Below are positions 57,801 to 64,000 of a DNA stretch of 64,000 bases, piece after piece. This DNA is from Malurus cyaneus samueli (Eukaryota > Chordata > Aves > Passeriformes > Maluridae). Under the pieces are notes generated by a model, which saw nothing but the letters and a program-made list of their open reading frames with translations, was not told the origin of the DNA and searched no databases. The position numbers and the translations under genes were made by a program. The stretch lies in NCBI GenBank assembly GCA_009741485.1, contig CM019219.1:31715280-31779279 (forward strand), read 5' to 3'. Position 1 is the first letter of the stretch. The number at the start of each line of letters is the position of its first letter.

Positions 57801-58963
57801 CAGCTCCGCGTCACGCTGGGAGAGGTGAGCGGAGGGCGGGTGAGCCGGGGGACAGCGGGGGACGTGCTCAGACGTTTCAACAACGCCATTCCTCTTCCAG
57901 CACGGCAGCTCCTCCGACACCCTGCGCTCCCACCACAGCGGGGCCACCACCAGCAGCACCAGCACCACCCAGGTGGGACCCTACGCCTTCAAAATCCCCC
58001 TGTCCATCCGGCAGAAGATCTGCAACAGCCTGGATGCTCCCAACTCCAGGGGCAACGACTGGAGACTTCTCGCCCAGAAGCTTTCCATGGACCGGTGCGT
58101 CTCACCAGGCTTTGCTTTCCCTTCCTGTGCTCCTGGCAGGGAGGCTTCCTTCACTCTTCCTTCACTCTGGGTTGTGTCCAGCTGTGGAGCTCTATCTGTA
58201 AATGAGGATATAGCTCTGCAGGGTTCTCTCCGTGGATGTGGTTTTAAACTAAAAGAGGAGAGGTTTAGATGAGATATGGGGAAGAAATTGTTTCCTGTGG
58301 GGATGGTGAGGCCCTGGCACAGGGTAGCAGAGAAGCTGTGGCTGCCCCTGGATCCCTGGAAATGTTCAGAGCCAGAACTGATGGTGCTTGGAACACCTTG
58401 GTCCAGTGGGAGATGTCTGTGCCCATAGCAGGAGGTGGAACAAGATGTCCTGAAGTTCCCTTCCAGCCCAAACCATTTTGGGATCCACCTGTGCCACAGA
58501 CATGTGTCTCTTGTCATTGTGAATGGCCCTAATTTATTCAGGACCATGGCTGTGCCATTCCCACCTGGTTTCACCCTCAGCACTGAAGGGAGAGAGGGTG
58601 ACTTCATCAAAGCAAAGCTTTCATTGCTTTTGCATGAATGCCTAAGCAAGACAGTCTCTCGAAGGCTTTGGTGTTTGTGTCACGGCATTCCCATCAAAGT
58701 TCCCATTCCAACCAGGTTTGCTGCTCCAGCATCCTCCCTCCTGCCCTCTCCAGAGGCCACCACAGCAGCCCAACCCTGCTCTGCTTCTCCCTTGCAGGTA
58801 TCTGAACTACTTTGCCACCAAAGCCAGCCCCACCGGGGTGCTCCTGGACTTGTGGGAAGCCGAGCACCAGGATGACGGCGACCTCAACAGCCTGGCCAGT
58901 GCCTTAGAGGAGATGGGCAAGAGCGAGATGCTGGTGGTCATGGCCACCGAGGGGGACTGCTGA
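45581..58963 (+). CDS. UNC5B: UNC5B netrin receptor, exons 2-17 (whole gene body apart from exon 1)
   Basis: Sixteen exons with GT/AG borders and matching phases join into about 923 codons, plus a signal-peptide exon upstream. With exon 1 the length would be about 950 residues, close to mammalian UNC5B (about 945). Order seen: Ig-like (exons 2-3), Ig C2-like (4-5), two TSP1 repeats (6-7), a short alternative stalk (8), a transmembrane helix (9), a linker (10), ZU5 (11-12), UPA (13-15) and death domain (16-17), ending in GDC then TGA. Signature segments shared with vertebrate UNC5B rather than A, C or D include [32 protein letters not shown] and [18 protein letters not shown]. The family receives netrin and FLRT signals at the plasma membrane, steers axons and vessels by repulsion, and acts as a dependence receptor that triggers apoptosis without ligand. 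I recognise the gene from memory of the family; no alignment was run. Confidence 0.97.
45945..46078. repeat. dispersed repeat copy A in UNC5B intron 2
   Basis: This resembles 48400-48542 in the same intron. Both carry the CTGGCCCAAATA-type start, a T-rich middle with TTGTGGGGTG, TTTTCCCCTCCT, and an identical block of at least 25 bases including GACAAAATAAATTGTATTTC. It is not CR1, and its family is not recognised. Confidence 0.85.
47521..47690 (-). mobile_element. CR1 LINE 3' fragment
   Basis: Antisense CR1 with a partly duplicated start (ATGGTTTGGTGGGAAGG, then GGAATGGTTTGGGTGGGAAG), CACAGGCAGGGACACCTTCC and CCATCCAACCTGGCCTGGGA. Confidence 0.92.
48400..48542. repeat. dispersed repeat copy B in UNC5B intron 2
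   Basis: This is the direct-orientation partner of 45945-46078, about 2.45 kb downstream. It has a longer T-rich middle and the same conserved 3' half ending CAGCTCTTCTG. Confidence 0.85.
49198..49341 (+). CDS. UNC5B: UNC5B exon 3: second half of Ig1
   Basis: This exon is 144 bases, phase 1 to phase 1. It encodes [15 protein letters not shown] and the [11 protein letters not shown] segment, whose cysteines complete the Ig1 disulfides, and ends in YVRIA. Acceptor is CCCTGCAG, donor T|GTGAGT. Intron 3 is 49342-50460. Confidence 0.96.
49382..49501. repeat. 58-bp tandem duplication in intron 3
   Basis: CTTGACCCATTT(G/A)GGACACC starts at 49382 and again at 49440, and both copies end in TTTTCTCTCCCCATC. 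Confidence 0.85.
49884..49998 (-). mobile_element. CR1 LINE 3' fragment
   Basis: Antisense CR1, with TTACAGAATCACAGAATG, GGATTGGAAAGAACTTTAAA and CCATGGGCAGGGACAGCTTC. Confidence 0.88.
50461..50564 (+). CDS. UNC5B: UNC5B exon 4: first half of Ig2
   Basis: This exon is 104 bases, phase 1 in and phase 0 out. It encodes [18 protein letters not shown] and the first Ig2 cysteine in LLQCRPPEG. The donor GAG|GTGAGC leads directly into an intron holding a large minisatellite. If intron 4 is retained the frame runs on into repeat sequence and stops near 50660. Confidence 0.96.
50565..51739 (+). other. UNC5B intron 4
   Basis: Most of this 1.2-kb intron is the minisatellite at 50595-51345. The remaining 390 bases before exon 5 are unique, with no exon. 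Confidence 0.9.
50595..51345. repeat. CCCAT/GGATCC minisatellite in intron 4
   Basis: About 750 bases are built from CCCAT and TGGATC pieces, rich in GGATCC and CCATGG palindromes. Larger units recur: the CCGATT anchor at 50691 and 50970 (279 bases) and GGATCCTATGG at 50888 and 51023 (135 bases), so a block of about 135-140 bases was amplified. It sits 30 bases after the exon 4 donor. All frames stay open for long stretches but are not coding. Confidence 0.95.
51740..51920 (+). CDS. UNC5B: UNC5B exon 5: second half of Ig2
   Basis: This exon is 181 bases, phase 0 in and phase 1 out. It encodes [18 protein letters not shown] and the second Ig2 cysteine in [18 protein letters not shown] is a possible N-glycosylation sequon. 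The donor, G|GTACCT, is a weaker match to consensus than the other donors in the gene. Confidence 0.96.
51921..52456 (+). other. UNC5B intron 5
   Basis: 536 bases of unique sequence. No repeat or extra exon was recognised. Confidence 0.8.
52457..52624 (+). CDS. UNC5B: UNC5B exon 6: first TSP1 domain
   Basis: This exon is 168 bases, phase 1 to phase 1, and holds one whole thrombospondin type-1 repeat. The tryptophan ladder [10 protein letters not shown] (a site of C-mannosylation in the family) is followed by [12 protein letters not shown] and CTTLCP. Phase-1 symmetry makes it a self-contained domain module. Confidence 0.96.
52625..53227 (+). other. UNC5B intron 6
   Basis: 603 bases, of which more than half is a single sense-strand CR1 fragment. 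The rest is unique. Confidence 0.85.
52700..53052 (+). mobile_element. CR1 LINE 3' fragment in intron 6
   Basis: Sense CR1 of about 350 bases. AGGTGACCTAATTGCAGCCT and TCCAGTACCTCAAGGGTGCT are inner blocks. GGGATATTGGGAAGGAATTC, CAGAGAAGCTGTGGCTGTCC and GATGACCTTTAAGGTCTCTT follow, ending TTTCTGTGATCCTA. Confidence 0.95.
53228..53392 (+). CDS. UNC5B: UNC5B exon 7: second TSP1 domain
   Basis: This exon is 165 bases, phase 1 to phase 1. It encodes the second TSP1 repeat with [10 protein letters not shown], the RSRECTAP strand, and the NCTDGLC end containing an N-glycosylation sequon. The donor C|GTGAGT joins in frame either to exon 8 or, skipping it, to exon 9. Confidence 0.96.
53393..54052 (+). 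promoter_or_regulatory. UNC5B intron 7, with YCAY-rich sequence before exon 8
   Basis: 660 bases without a recognised mobile element. By eye about nine YCAY tetramers fall in the last ~100 bases, grouped in CCATCTCATCCCCATCACC (53993-54011) and TTCACC, just upstream of a pyrimidine-rich acceptor. YCAY clusters bind NOVA proteins, and upstream clusters usually favour skipping; this is knowledge of the family applied by inference. Confidence 0.5.
54053..54085 (+). CDS. UNC5B: UNC5B exon 8: 33-base alternative microexon
   Basis: A 33-base cassette sits between TTTTTCCTAACAG and GTAAGT, phase 1 to phase 1. It encodes [11 protein letters not shown], a short charged stalk between the TSP1 pair and the membrane helix. 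Skipping it keeps the frame, since H-L-L-E is restored at the next junction. Mammalian UNC5B has the same-length cassette, which NOVA2 regulates in endothelium to give a ligand-insensitive isoform; that is family knowledge. YCAY motifs, the NOVA target, are dense on both sides here. Confidence 0.93.
54086..54560 (+). promoter_or_regulatory. UNC5B intron 8, with YCAY and U-rich sequence after exon 8
   Basis: 475 bases. Five YCAY tetramers fall in the first 70 bases, together with a T-rich stretch (54110-54140, TTTGTTTGTTTCTTTTG) that would suit TIA-type enhancer binding near the 5' splice site. No mobile element was recognised. Confidence 0.45.
54561..54755 (+). CDS. UNC5B: UNC5B exon 9: transmembrane helix and caspase site
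   Basis: This exon is 195 bases, phase 1 to phase 1. After [10 protein letters not shown] comes a hydrophobic helix of about 23 residues, starting [12 protein letters not shown] and ending GVVVY, then a basic RRRC stop-transfer. The cytoplasmic start contains [16 protein letters not shown]. The DITD motif (54686-54697) matches the caspase-3 site whose cleavage releases the pro-apoptotic fragment in mammalian UNC5B. Confidence 0.96.
54935..54982 (+). mobile_element. very short CR1 3' end in intron 9
   Basis: GGTGGAACGAGATGGTTTTG and CCAGTCCAACCCAAACCATT match the last ~50 bases of a sense CR1. The rest of intron 9 (54756-55046) is unique. Confidence 0.65.
55047..55439 (+). CDS. UNC5B: UNC5B exon 10: juxtamembrane cytoplasmic linker
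   Basis: At 393 bases this is the longest coding exon, phase 1 to phase 1. It encodes a Ser/Pro/Gly-rich, probably disordered linker with the conserved blocks [19 protein letters not shown] and [18 protein letters not shown]. It ends at [16 protein letters not shown], which leads into ZU5. Tyrosines here are candidate phosphorylation sites in the family. Confidence 0.96.
55440..55973 (+). other. UNC5B intron 10
   Basis: 534 bases, unique apart from a sense CR1 fragment at 55705-55865. Confidence 0.85.
55705..55865 (+). mobile_element. CR1 LINE 3' fragment in intron 10
   Basis: Sense CR1, with TGGATCCCTGGAAGTGTACC, GGCTTGGAGCACCCTGGGAT, GATGATCTTTAAGGTCCCTT and a TTTCTGTGATCT end. Confidence 0.92.
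55974..56061 (+). CDS. UNC5B: UNC5B exon 11: start of ZU5 domain
   Basis: This exon is 88 bases, phase 1 in and phase 2 out. It encodes [20 protein letters not shown], the opening strands of the ZU5 domain. Intron 11 is only 82 bases (56062-56143), typical of compact avian introns. Confidence 0.96.
56144..56312 (+). CDS. UNC5B: UNC5B exon 12: ZU5 core
   Basis: This exon is 169 bases, phase 2 in and phase 0 out. It encodes [18 protein letters not shown], then [13 protein letters not shown] and [12 protein letters not shown], the core of the ZU5 fold. Intron 12 is only 79 bases (56313-56391). Confidence 0.96.
56392..56625 (+). CDS. UNC5B: UNC5B exon 13: ZU5/UPA boundary
   Basis: This exon is 234 bases, phase 0 to phase 0. 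It encodes [37 protein letters not shown] and [16 protein letters not shown], spanning the end of ZU5 and the first UPA strands. In the family these two domains pack against the death domain to hold the receptor inactive. Confidence 0.96.
56626..57384 (+). other. UNC5B intron 13
   Basis: 759 bases of unique, non-coding sequence. No mobile element or extra exon was recognised. Confidence 0.8.
57385..57534 (+). CDS. UNC5B: UNC5B exon 14: UPA domain
   Basis: This exon is 150 bases, phase 0 to phase 0. It encodes [37 protein letters not shown] and RSKLLAKYQ. Acceptor is CCTGCAG, donor CAG|GTGAGG. Intron 14 is 125 bases. Confidence 0.96.
57660..57824 (+). CDS. UNC5B: UNC5B exon 15: UPA domain end
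   Basis: This exon is 165 bases, phase 0 to phase 0. It encodes [35 protein letters not shown] and [10 protein letters not shown], the end of UPA. Intron 15 is the shortest in the gene at 76 bases (57825-57900). Confidence 0.96.
57901..58094 (+). CDS. UNC5B: UNC5B exon 16: linker and first part of death domain
   Basis: This exon is 194 bases, phase 0 in and phase 2 out. It opens with a Ser/Thr/His-rich linker ([14 protein letters not shown], then a TTSSTSTTQ run) that differs from the mammalian linker. [20 protein letters not shown] and [18 protein letters not shown] follow, the first helices of the death domain. Confidence 0.95.
58095..58797 (+). other. UNC5B intron 16
   Basis: 703 bases holding one sense CR1 fragment (58240-58489) and unique sequence, with a pyrimidine-rich acceptor CTTCTCCCTTGCAG before the last exon. 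Confidence 0.85.
58240..58489 (+). mobile_element. CR1 LINE 3' fragment in intron 16
   Basis: Sense CR1, with GTTTTAAACTAAAAGAGGAG, AGATATGGGGAAGAAATTG, GAAGCTGTGGCTGCCCCTGG and the terminal CCAGCCCAAACCATTTTGGG. Confidence 0.94.
58798..58963 (+). CDS. UNC5B: UNC5B exon 17: death domain end and stop
   Basis: This exon is 166 bases, phase 2 in, ending in TGA at 58961-58963. It encodes [39 protein letters not shown] and the conserved C-terminal GDC. It completes the death domain that carries the apoptotic signal. Confidence 0.96.
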
Positions 58964-61156
58964 TGGTGCTCCCCACACATGGGGGGCTGGGAGGATGAAA
59001 CAGGGGGTGAGGAAGGGTCCTCCCCTGATGGTGGGGGAGGCACATCCGTCCTGAGTGGGGAGGGGCCGAGGCCGCCGCTTGTCCCACGTCACTGTCAGCC
59101 TTAGAGACCCATCCTCAGCGTTTACAAGCGATTCCAAGTGTTACACAGCGTTCCTCTCCCTCCTCTGCTCAGGGCATGGGGAGGAATTAGGGCTTCTCGA
59201 GTTGGGATGGGGGCTTTCCTTTTTCCTTCTTCTTCTGGGTACCCTTCCTCGTCTTTTAATGGCATTTCTGCGTTGAAGAGATGAGTACAATCCAGGCTTA
59301 GCTTCAGGCAGCTTAACAAGGCAAATAAGAATGAAAAAGAAAAAAAAAAGTTTCTTAGGAAACGCAAATAATTTATTATCCAGATCTTTGGATACATCCT
59401 TTTTAAAAAAAAAAAGAAAAAAAAGAAAAAAAGACAAATTTATAAATTCTTTTTTTGTGTGTGTGTGAGAGCAAGAGCATTGCTGTGGTTGGGGTGGCAG
59501 AGAGAGATTTCAATGGACACACTTCTGTAGGGAAAAGCGTATGATCTGAGTGGAGCAAAACATGTTTACATGTCCTGAGACCCCAGGGAGCCTGGAGGGG
59601 GAAGTGCCTCTCTGCCCCTCTGATTCAGGGCCAGCTCTGACCCTTCCCAAACTTTTTCCTGGCAAATTCCCCTTTTCCTGGCAGCAGGAATGAGGAGGAG
59701 TCCCACTCCACCTACAAGGGATGCTGCCCTGTGTTCAGGGTTCAGGGAGGGAAAAGTGTGTTGAGATGTGGGTGTTTTTAATGAATTCTTCCCTGGCATG
59801 GTTTGGGGGAGCTTTTTAGGGTGACTGCGCCTTCATTTACATAACGTCAGTACAAACCAAAGATTTCAGTCCTGCGCTCTTGAGGCCAAAGCGGGGACTG
59901 TTTTAAACACGGCAAGATTGTGCAGTGAGCACCCCAGACTTGGGCTCGGAGGGAGGTGGTCAGTGGATGGTCAGGGGGTGGTGGGCTGGGATGTGGCCAC
60001 TTCAGCCCACCTCCACCTCGGGTCCTACCTGGATTTTGATCCAGTATTTCAGCAGGGATACAGGGAGGGATGCTCTGCTGTTCCCAAGGTGTGAGCCAGG
60101 CTGAGCATTTCCATTGTGAGCGGTGATCAGGTTTCCATCCCTCCCTACAGCTCCTGCTGTTCCCTGTAATACGCTTTTTATAACGACAGAGAAGTTGTGG
60201 GGCGAGTGGAAAGCAATCAAGGGGTAGGCAGGAACGAGGTTCCTCACACAGATACGGTGTCTTGATGAAGGTAAAAAAATTTAGGTTGCCTGCAGGTAGA
60301 AATAGTTACTCAGCGAGTGCTGTATCTTAGAAATTTGTCTGTTTAAAAAAGAAAAAAAAATACAGGAAAGGGGTGGTAAGCTCAGGATTAGATGAGGTCA
60401 CAGGGCAGGGGTGCAGATTCTCCGTGGGTGGAAGGGTTAGGAGCATGCCTGTGTCATCACACAAAGTGCTGGGCACTGGAGCACACCCAGGGAGCCTGCA
60501 GAGTGTCCCGTGCACAGGGCAGCTCAGGAGGAGCTTTCAGTGCTGCTGGGACCCGACAGGATTGCTCTGGGCAGCTCCTGAGGCAGGGAGGGACAGGGAC
60601 AGTGCAGAGCTGCTCCCTGCTGTGTCTCCAGGTTCACTCCTTGCTGGGTTCTCAGGGCTGTCGAGACAAGGGATCTTCTCCCTCAGGGCTAGATGGGGAA
60701 ACTGCTGCTGGGTGAGCTCCTGTGAAATGTAGGAAGGGGTTTGTTCCATCCTTGAGGATGCTTTTGAGCATTTCCAAGACTCCATCTCTGAGCTACAGGG
60801 GGCTAAGCAATTTGGGAGAGCAATTAAGGTTTGATGGGTCAATCCAGCTGCTGGTGGGTTTGAGGGCTCCTTTCTCAGTTCCAGGGGTGAGGTGCTCCTT
60901 CAGGTCACCTGGGAACCTCTCTCACTCCCTTTCTCTGGTTTGTGGATCACTGCACTGGGATGTGCATCCATCCATCCCTCCATCCATCCGTCTGTCCCGC
61001 CCGCAGGTGCCTCTCTCCATCCCTCCATCCGTGTTCATCTTCCCCTTCCTCTGGGCAGGCAGCAGCACTGGCTTGGCTGGAGTGCTTCTGGGGAGATTCT
61101 CCCTGTTTTTCAGACCAGGGAACCTGCAGCAGGAGCAGGGCAGGGGCCAGGTGCCG

Positions 61157-61260
61157 TTTGCCTCCATCTCCCATGGGTGCCAGCCCCCAGGAGCCTTTGA
61201 GCCCTGTGTTTGCCTCCATCTCCCACAGATTCCAGCGCCCAGGAGCCTTCCAACCCTCCC
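61157..61260. repeat. 52-bp tandem duplication in the 3' UTR
   Basis: TTTGCCTCCATCTCCCA starts at 61157 and again at 61209, and both copies continue to a CCCAGGAGCCTT end. Confidence 0.88.
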
Positions 61261-61435
61261 TCCACACCTTTCTCCAGCCTGGCATTTTGGCAGAGGCCGC
61301 CCCGTGGTCTGTGCCGTGCTGGCAGTGTCCATCTCCTGCTCTGCAAAATGTTTCCATATTTATGTGTCCAGGGCGATGATTAATGCCGCACTGCTCGTCC
61401 AGATGTTCTGTGTTAAACAACTCAAAGAAAACTGA

Positions 61436-61513
61436 AATTAAAGTCCTATAGCATTCTCTAGTTGTACAATTAAATTTTTATGCAATAAAATTTATTTTCC
61501 TATCTATAATAAA
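61436..61513 (+). terminator. polyadenylation signals for UNC5B
   Basis: An ATTAAA (about 61437), an AATAAA (61484-61489) and a second AATAAA (61508-61513) lie in an AT-rich patch after a long GC-rich UTR. A TGTA element at about 61463 fits the upstream CFIm motif. AATAAA at 61484 is the likeliest main signal. Confidence 0.65.
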
Positions 61514-61768
61514 AAAAAGAAAACACCAAAAAACAAGGAAACAATCTGCTGGCTCCTCTCGTGTTCATAACTCACCGGTTCCAGCTTATGGGGACCAGTT
61601 GCCACCAGGAGATGGCAACCTTGTCCATGCTCTGGGTGGGAGTGGGAACTCTAACTAGGGGGAAAAAAGTGGGGAGGAAATCTCCAGCCTGCCACCACAG
61701 GGCCTTTCCAGCTCTGGGCAGGATGCTGGGGCAGATGCTTTCTCAGAAGGGAGAACCTTTTCCAAGAG

Positions 61769-62012
61769 TCCTGCAATGGTTTGGGTTGGAAGGAACCTTA
61801 CAGACAATCCTGTTCAAACTTCCACTATCCCAGGGTGCTCCAAGCCCTGTCCAGCCTGGTCTTGAACACTTCCAGGGCAGCCACAGCTTCTCTGGGCACC
61901 CTGTGCCAGGGCTTCACCACCCTCAGAAGGAAGAATTTCTTCCCAATCTCCAGTATAAACCTGCCCTCTGTCAGTTTAAAGCCATTCCCGCTCATCCTTT
62001 CCTTTACATCTG
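61769..62012 (-). mobile_element. CR1 LINE 3' fragment
   Basis: Antisense CR1, with AATGGTTTGGGTTGGAAGGA, GCCACAGCTTCTCTGGGCAC and TCAGTTTAAAGCCATTCCC. Confidence 0.94.
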
Positions 62013-63260
62013 AATTCCTTTAGCTTCCACCTCTCACATTACTTTCCCTGGGCATTTTTTGCGCTAAACCATCTTTCCAAGGGCCCGAATCTGTGGATGC
62101 CTGACCCAGCTGGTGCCCAGTTTTTCTGTTAAAAACACCTAGTTTGCTCACTGCCCTTACAACCCAGCCACCCCAAATCCCTGCAGTGACACTTTGAACA
62201 CAGCTTCCGTGATGGGCTCAAGAACAGTGCTGATGGATTTATTCTGCAGGAGACAGGACATCCAGGAGCATCCTTAAACCTGTCCCCAGGCCCCTCTCTT
62301 TGCAGAGAGTCTCTGGAGTGTTGGTAATGTTGTCCAGCGGGGCCGTTGTGGCTTTGTCCCCCCCTGCCAGGCTGTCACAGTCCCCGGTGCTGATGTGATC
62401 CAAGGCTCTTCTCCAGCAGTGGGTTTTTTGACAAGATGGATGGCAGCAGGTCAGAAATATCATGAGATTCCCTCAGAGCTGACGGGTTACTGACTTGGAT
62501 AGGCTGTGCCATCTCCTCAGGTGCTTTCCCAGCCCAGCATGTCAACGTGGATGAAAATCCCGAGGAGAAAACTCTGCAGAGAAACCCATGTGCTCTTCTC
62601 AAGCATTTCCATCTCAGCACATCGCCGGTGGGGCGGTTGCGTGCTGCTTGCTTGTTTTGCTCACAGAAGAGGAAAAAATATCACGGGTTGTTGTGACATC
62701 TGGGTGGCCAAGGACATCTGAGCTGCTCTGCTCTGAGGCTTGAAGGCTGGAGAGGGGTGGGGGCGAGCTGGAGGTAGCTGGGTCCCTCTGTGTTTGTCCC
62801 ATGGGTGAAAAAATCCAGACTGGACCATTGTGTGTCCTGCCAAAAAAAAAGCCTGAAAAAACAGGTGAGTATTTTGCTTTGCTGAAGAAGGCTTGGATAT
62901 CTGCACACATCCCCTGCTGAGGAGCCAGACACAGCTTTGGGGGAGGAAACAGGGAAAGAGGAGGTAAGGATGTTTTCCTTTACAGTCACACTGTGCCCTC
63001 AAAGGTGTTAAAATGTGGTTTGGAGAGAATCGAGGGCTTTGCAGTGGAATTCATCCCGATGGGGCATTGCAGGAAACACAGTGAGCAAAGGAGGAGCTTG
63101 TATCCCAGCTTGTGTAAGGGGCCGCTCATCCAGAAGGTGCTCCCTTTTTCCCCACCCCCCCCTCCTTCAGGAGATGGTGTTTTGGGGACTTTTTACAAAA
63201 ATCTGGCAAAAGCATTATTGCTACTGTACTGCAAACCGGGCTGGGATTAACACCGATTTT

Positions 63261-63366
63261 CATAGAATTGTGGATTGATTTGGGTTAGAAGGGGCCTTTA
63301 GGATCATCTTGTTCCTTCCCGGTGCCACAGGCAGGGAAACCTTCCACTAGACCAGGGTGCTCCAAG
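63261..63366 (-). mobile_element. CR1 LINE fragment truncated by the gap
   Basis: Antisense CR1 start, with CATAGAATTGTGGATTGATT, CCACAGGCAGGGAAACCTTC and GACCAGGGTGCTCCAAG. It is cut by N at 63367. Confidence 0.93.
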
Positions 63367-64000
63367 NNNNNNNNNNNNNNNNNNNNNNNNNNNNNNNNNN
63401 NNNNNNNNNNNNNNNNNNNNNNNNNNNNNNNNNNNNNNNNNNNNNNNNNNNNNNNNNNNNNNNNNNNNNNNNNNNNNNNNNNNNNNNNNNNNNNNNNNNN
63501 NNNNNNNNNNNNNNNNNNNNNNNNNNNNNNNNNNNNNNNNNNNNNNNNNNNNNNNNNNNNNNNNNNNNNNNNNNNNNNNNNNNNNNNNNNNNNNNNNNNN
63601 NNNNNNNNNNNNNNNNNNNNNNNNNNNNNNNNNNNNNNNNNNNNNNNNNNNNNNNNNNNNNNNNNNNNNNNNNNNNNNNNNNNNNNNNNNNNNNNNNNNN
63701 NNNNNNNNNNNNNNNNNNNNNNNNNNNNNNNNNNNNNNNNNNNNNNNNNNNNNNNNNNNNNNNNNNNNNNNNNNNNNNNNNNNNNNNNNNNNNNNNNNNN
63801 NNNNNNNNNNNNNNNNNNNNNNNNNNNNNNNNNNNNNNNNNNNNNNNNNNNNNNNNNNNNNNNNNNNNNNNNNNNNNNNNNNNNNNNNNNNNNNNNNNNN
63901 NNNNNNNNNNNNNNNNNNNNNNNNNNNNNNNNNNNNNNNNNNNNNNNNNNNNNNNNNNNNNNNNNNNNNNNNNNNNNNNNNNNNNNNNNNNNNNNNNNNN
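63367..64000. other. assembly gap (N)
   Basis: Unsequenced, 634 N to the end of the window. It begins inside a CR1 repeat, as expected when short reads cannot cross a repeat. Confidence 1.

Larger units (their letters stand above)
58964..61520 (+). other. UNC5B 3' untranslated region
   Basis: About 2.5 kb runs from the stop codon to clustered poly(A) signals. It contains an A-rich tract (about 59333-59440), a short GT run (59456-59468), the palindromic ACATGTTTACATGT near 59564, a small CATC run (60966-60990) and a 52-base tandem duplication (61157-61260). The longest open frames here are chance. The length is typical for the gene, and the end is inferred from the signals. Confidence 0.7.
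61521..63366. other. downstream flank, no supported gene
   Basis: After the poly(A) signals I see a CR1 (61769), unique sequence without a recognised exon, and a second CR1 (63261) running into the gap. In mammals SLC29A3 lies downstream of UNC5B, but no exon of it was recognised here. Confidence 0.6.

Noticed and set aside
61521..63366. Exons of SLC29A3, the expected downstream neighbour in mammals
   Set aside because: No matching open segment or multi-helix membrane sequence was seen before the gap.
1..64000. CRISPR array, operon or bacterial-type system
   Set aside because: All tandem arrays are vertebrate mini- or microsatellites without unique spacers, and the coding content is a spliced animal gene.

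Overview
The window is vertebrate nuclear DNA, almost certainly from a bird. The signs are many truncated CR1 retrotransposon tails in both orientations, short introns in the 3' half of the gene, GC-rich islands, and one protein-coding gene with a clear vertebrate orthologue. The species cannot be fixed from sequence alone. The assembly is a draft, with a single N at 21174 and a 634-base N gap from 63367 to the end.

The one gene I can support is UNC5B on the + strand, the netrin receptor with two Ig domains, two TSP1 domains, a transmembrane helix, and ZU5, UPA and death domains. Exons 2-17 (45581-58963) join in frame at canonical GT/AG sites and encode about 923 residues up to a TGA stop, including the 33-base alternative exon 8. 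A 3' UTR of about 2.5 kb follows, ending at poly(A) signals near 61.5 kb. Exon 1 (signal peptide) is less certain. The best candidate is a CpG-island first exon at 9107-9198, about 36 kb upstream. It has a Kozak ATG, a hydrophobic stretch and a CAG|GTAAAG donor, but the assembled frame is broken.

Layout. 1-8.7 kb: upstream flank with an AT-rich G-poor island, CR1 fragments and a possible regulatory cluster near 6.8 kb. 8.74-9.26 kb: CpG-island promoter and candidate exon 1, then a 47-bp minisatellite. 9.6-45.58 kb: putative intron 1, with a second CpG island (25.85-26.76 kb), a CATC/ATCC array (18.84-19.31 kb), a higher-order minisatellite (31.93-32.80 kb), a 47-bp minisatellite (38.77-39.15 kb) and CR1 tails. 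45.58-58.96 kb: coding exons 2-17. 58.96-61.5 kb: 3' UTR. 61.5-63.37 kb: intergenic sequence with CR1, then the gap.

Exons 2-5 build the netrin-binding Ig pair, exons 6-7 the TSP1 pair, exon 8 an optional stalk, exon 9 the membrane helix and caspase site, exon 10 the juxtamembrane linker, and exons 11-17 the ZU5-UPA-death supramodule. No novel multi-gene system was found. The points most worth checking are the broken exon 1, the YCAY-rich surroundings of exon 8, several repeat structures and a probable assembly duplication.
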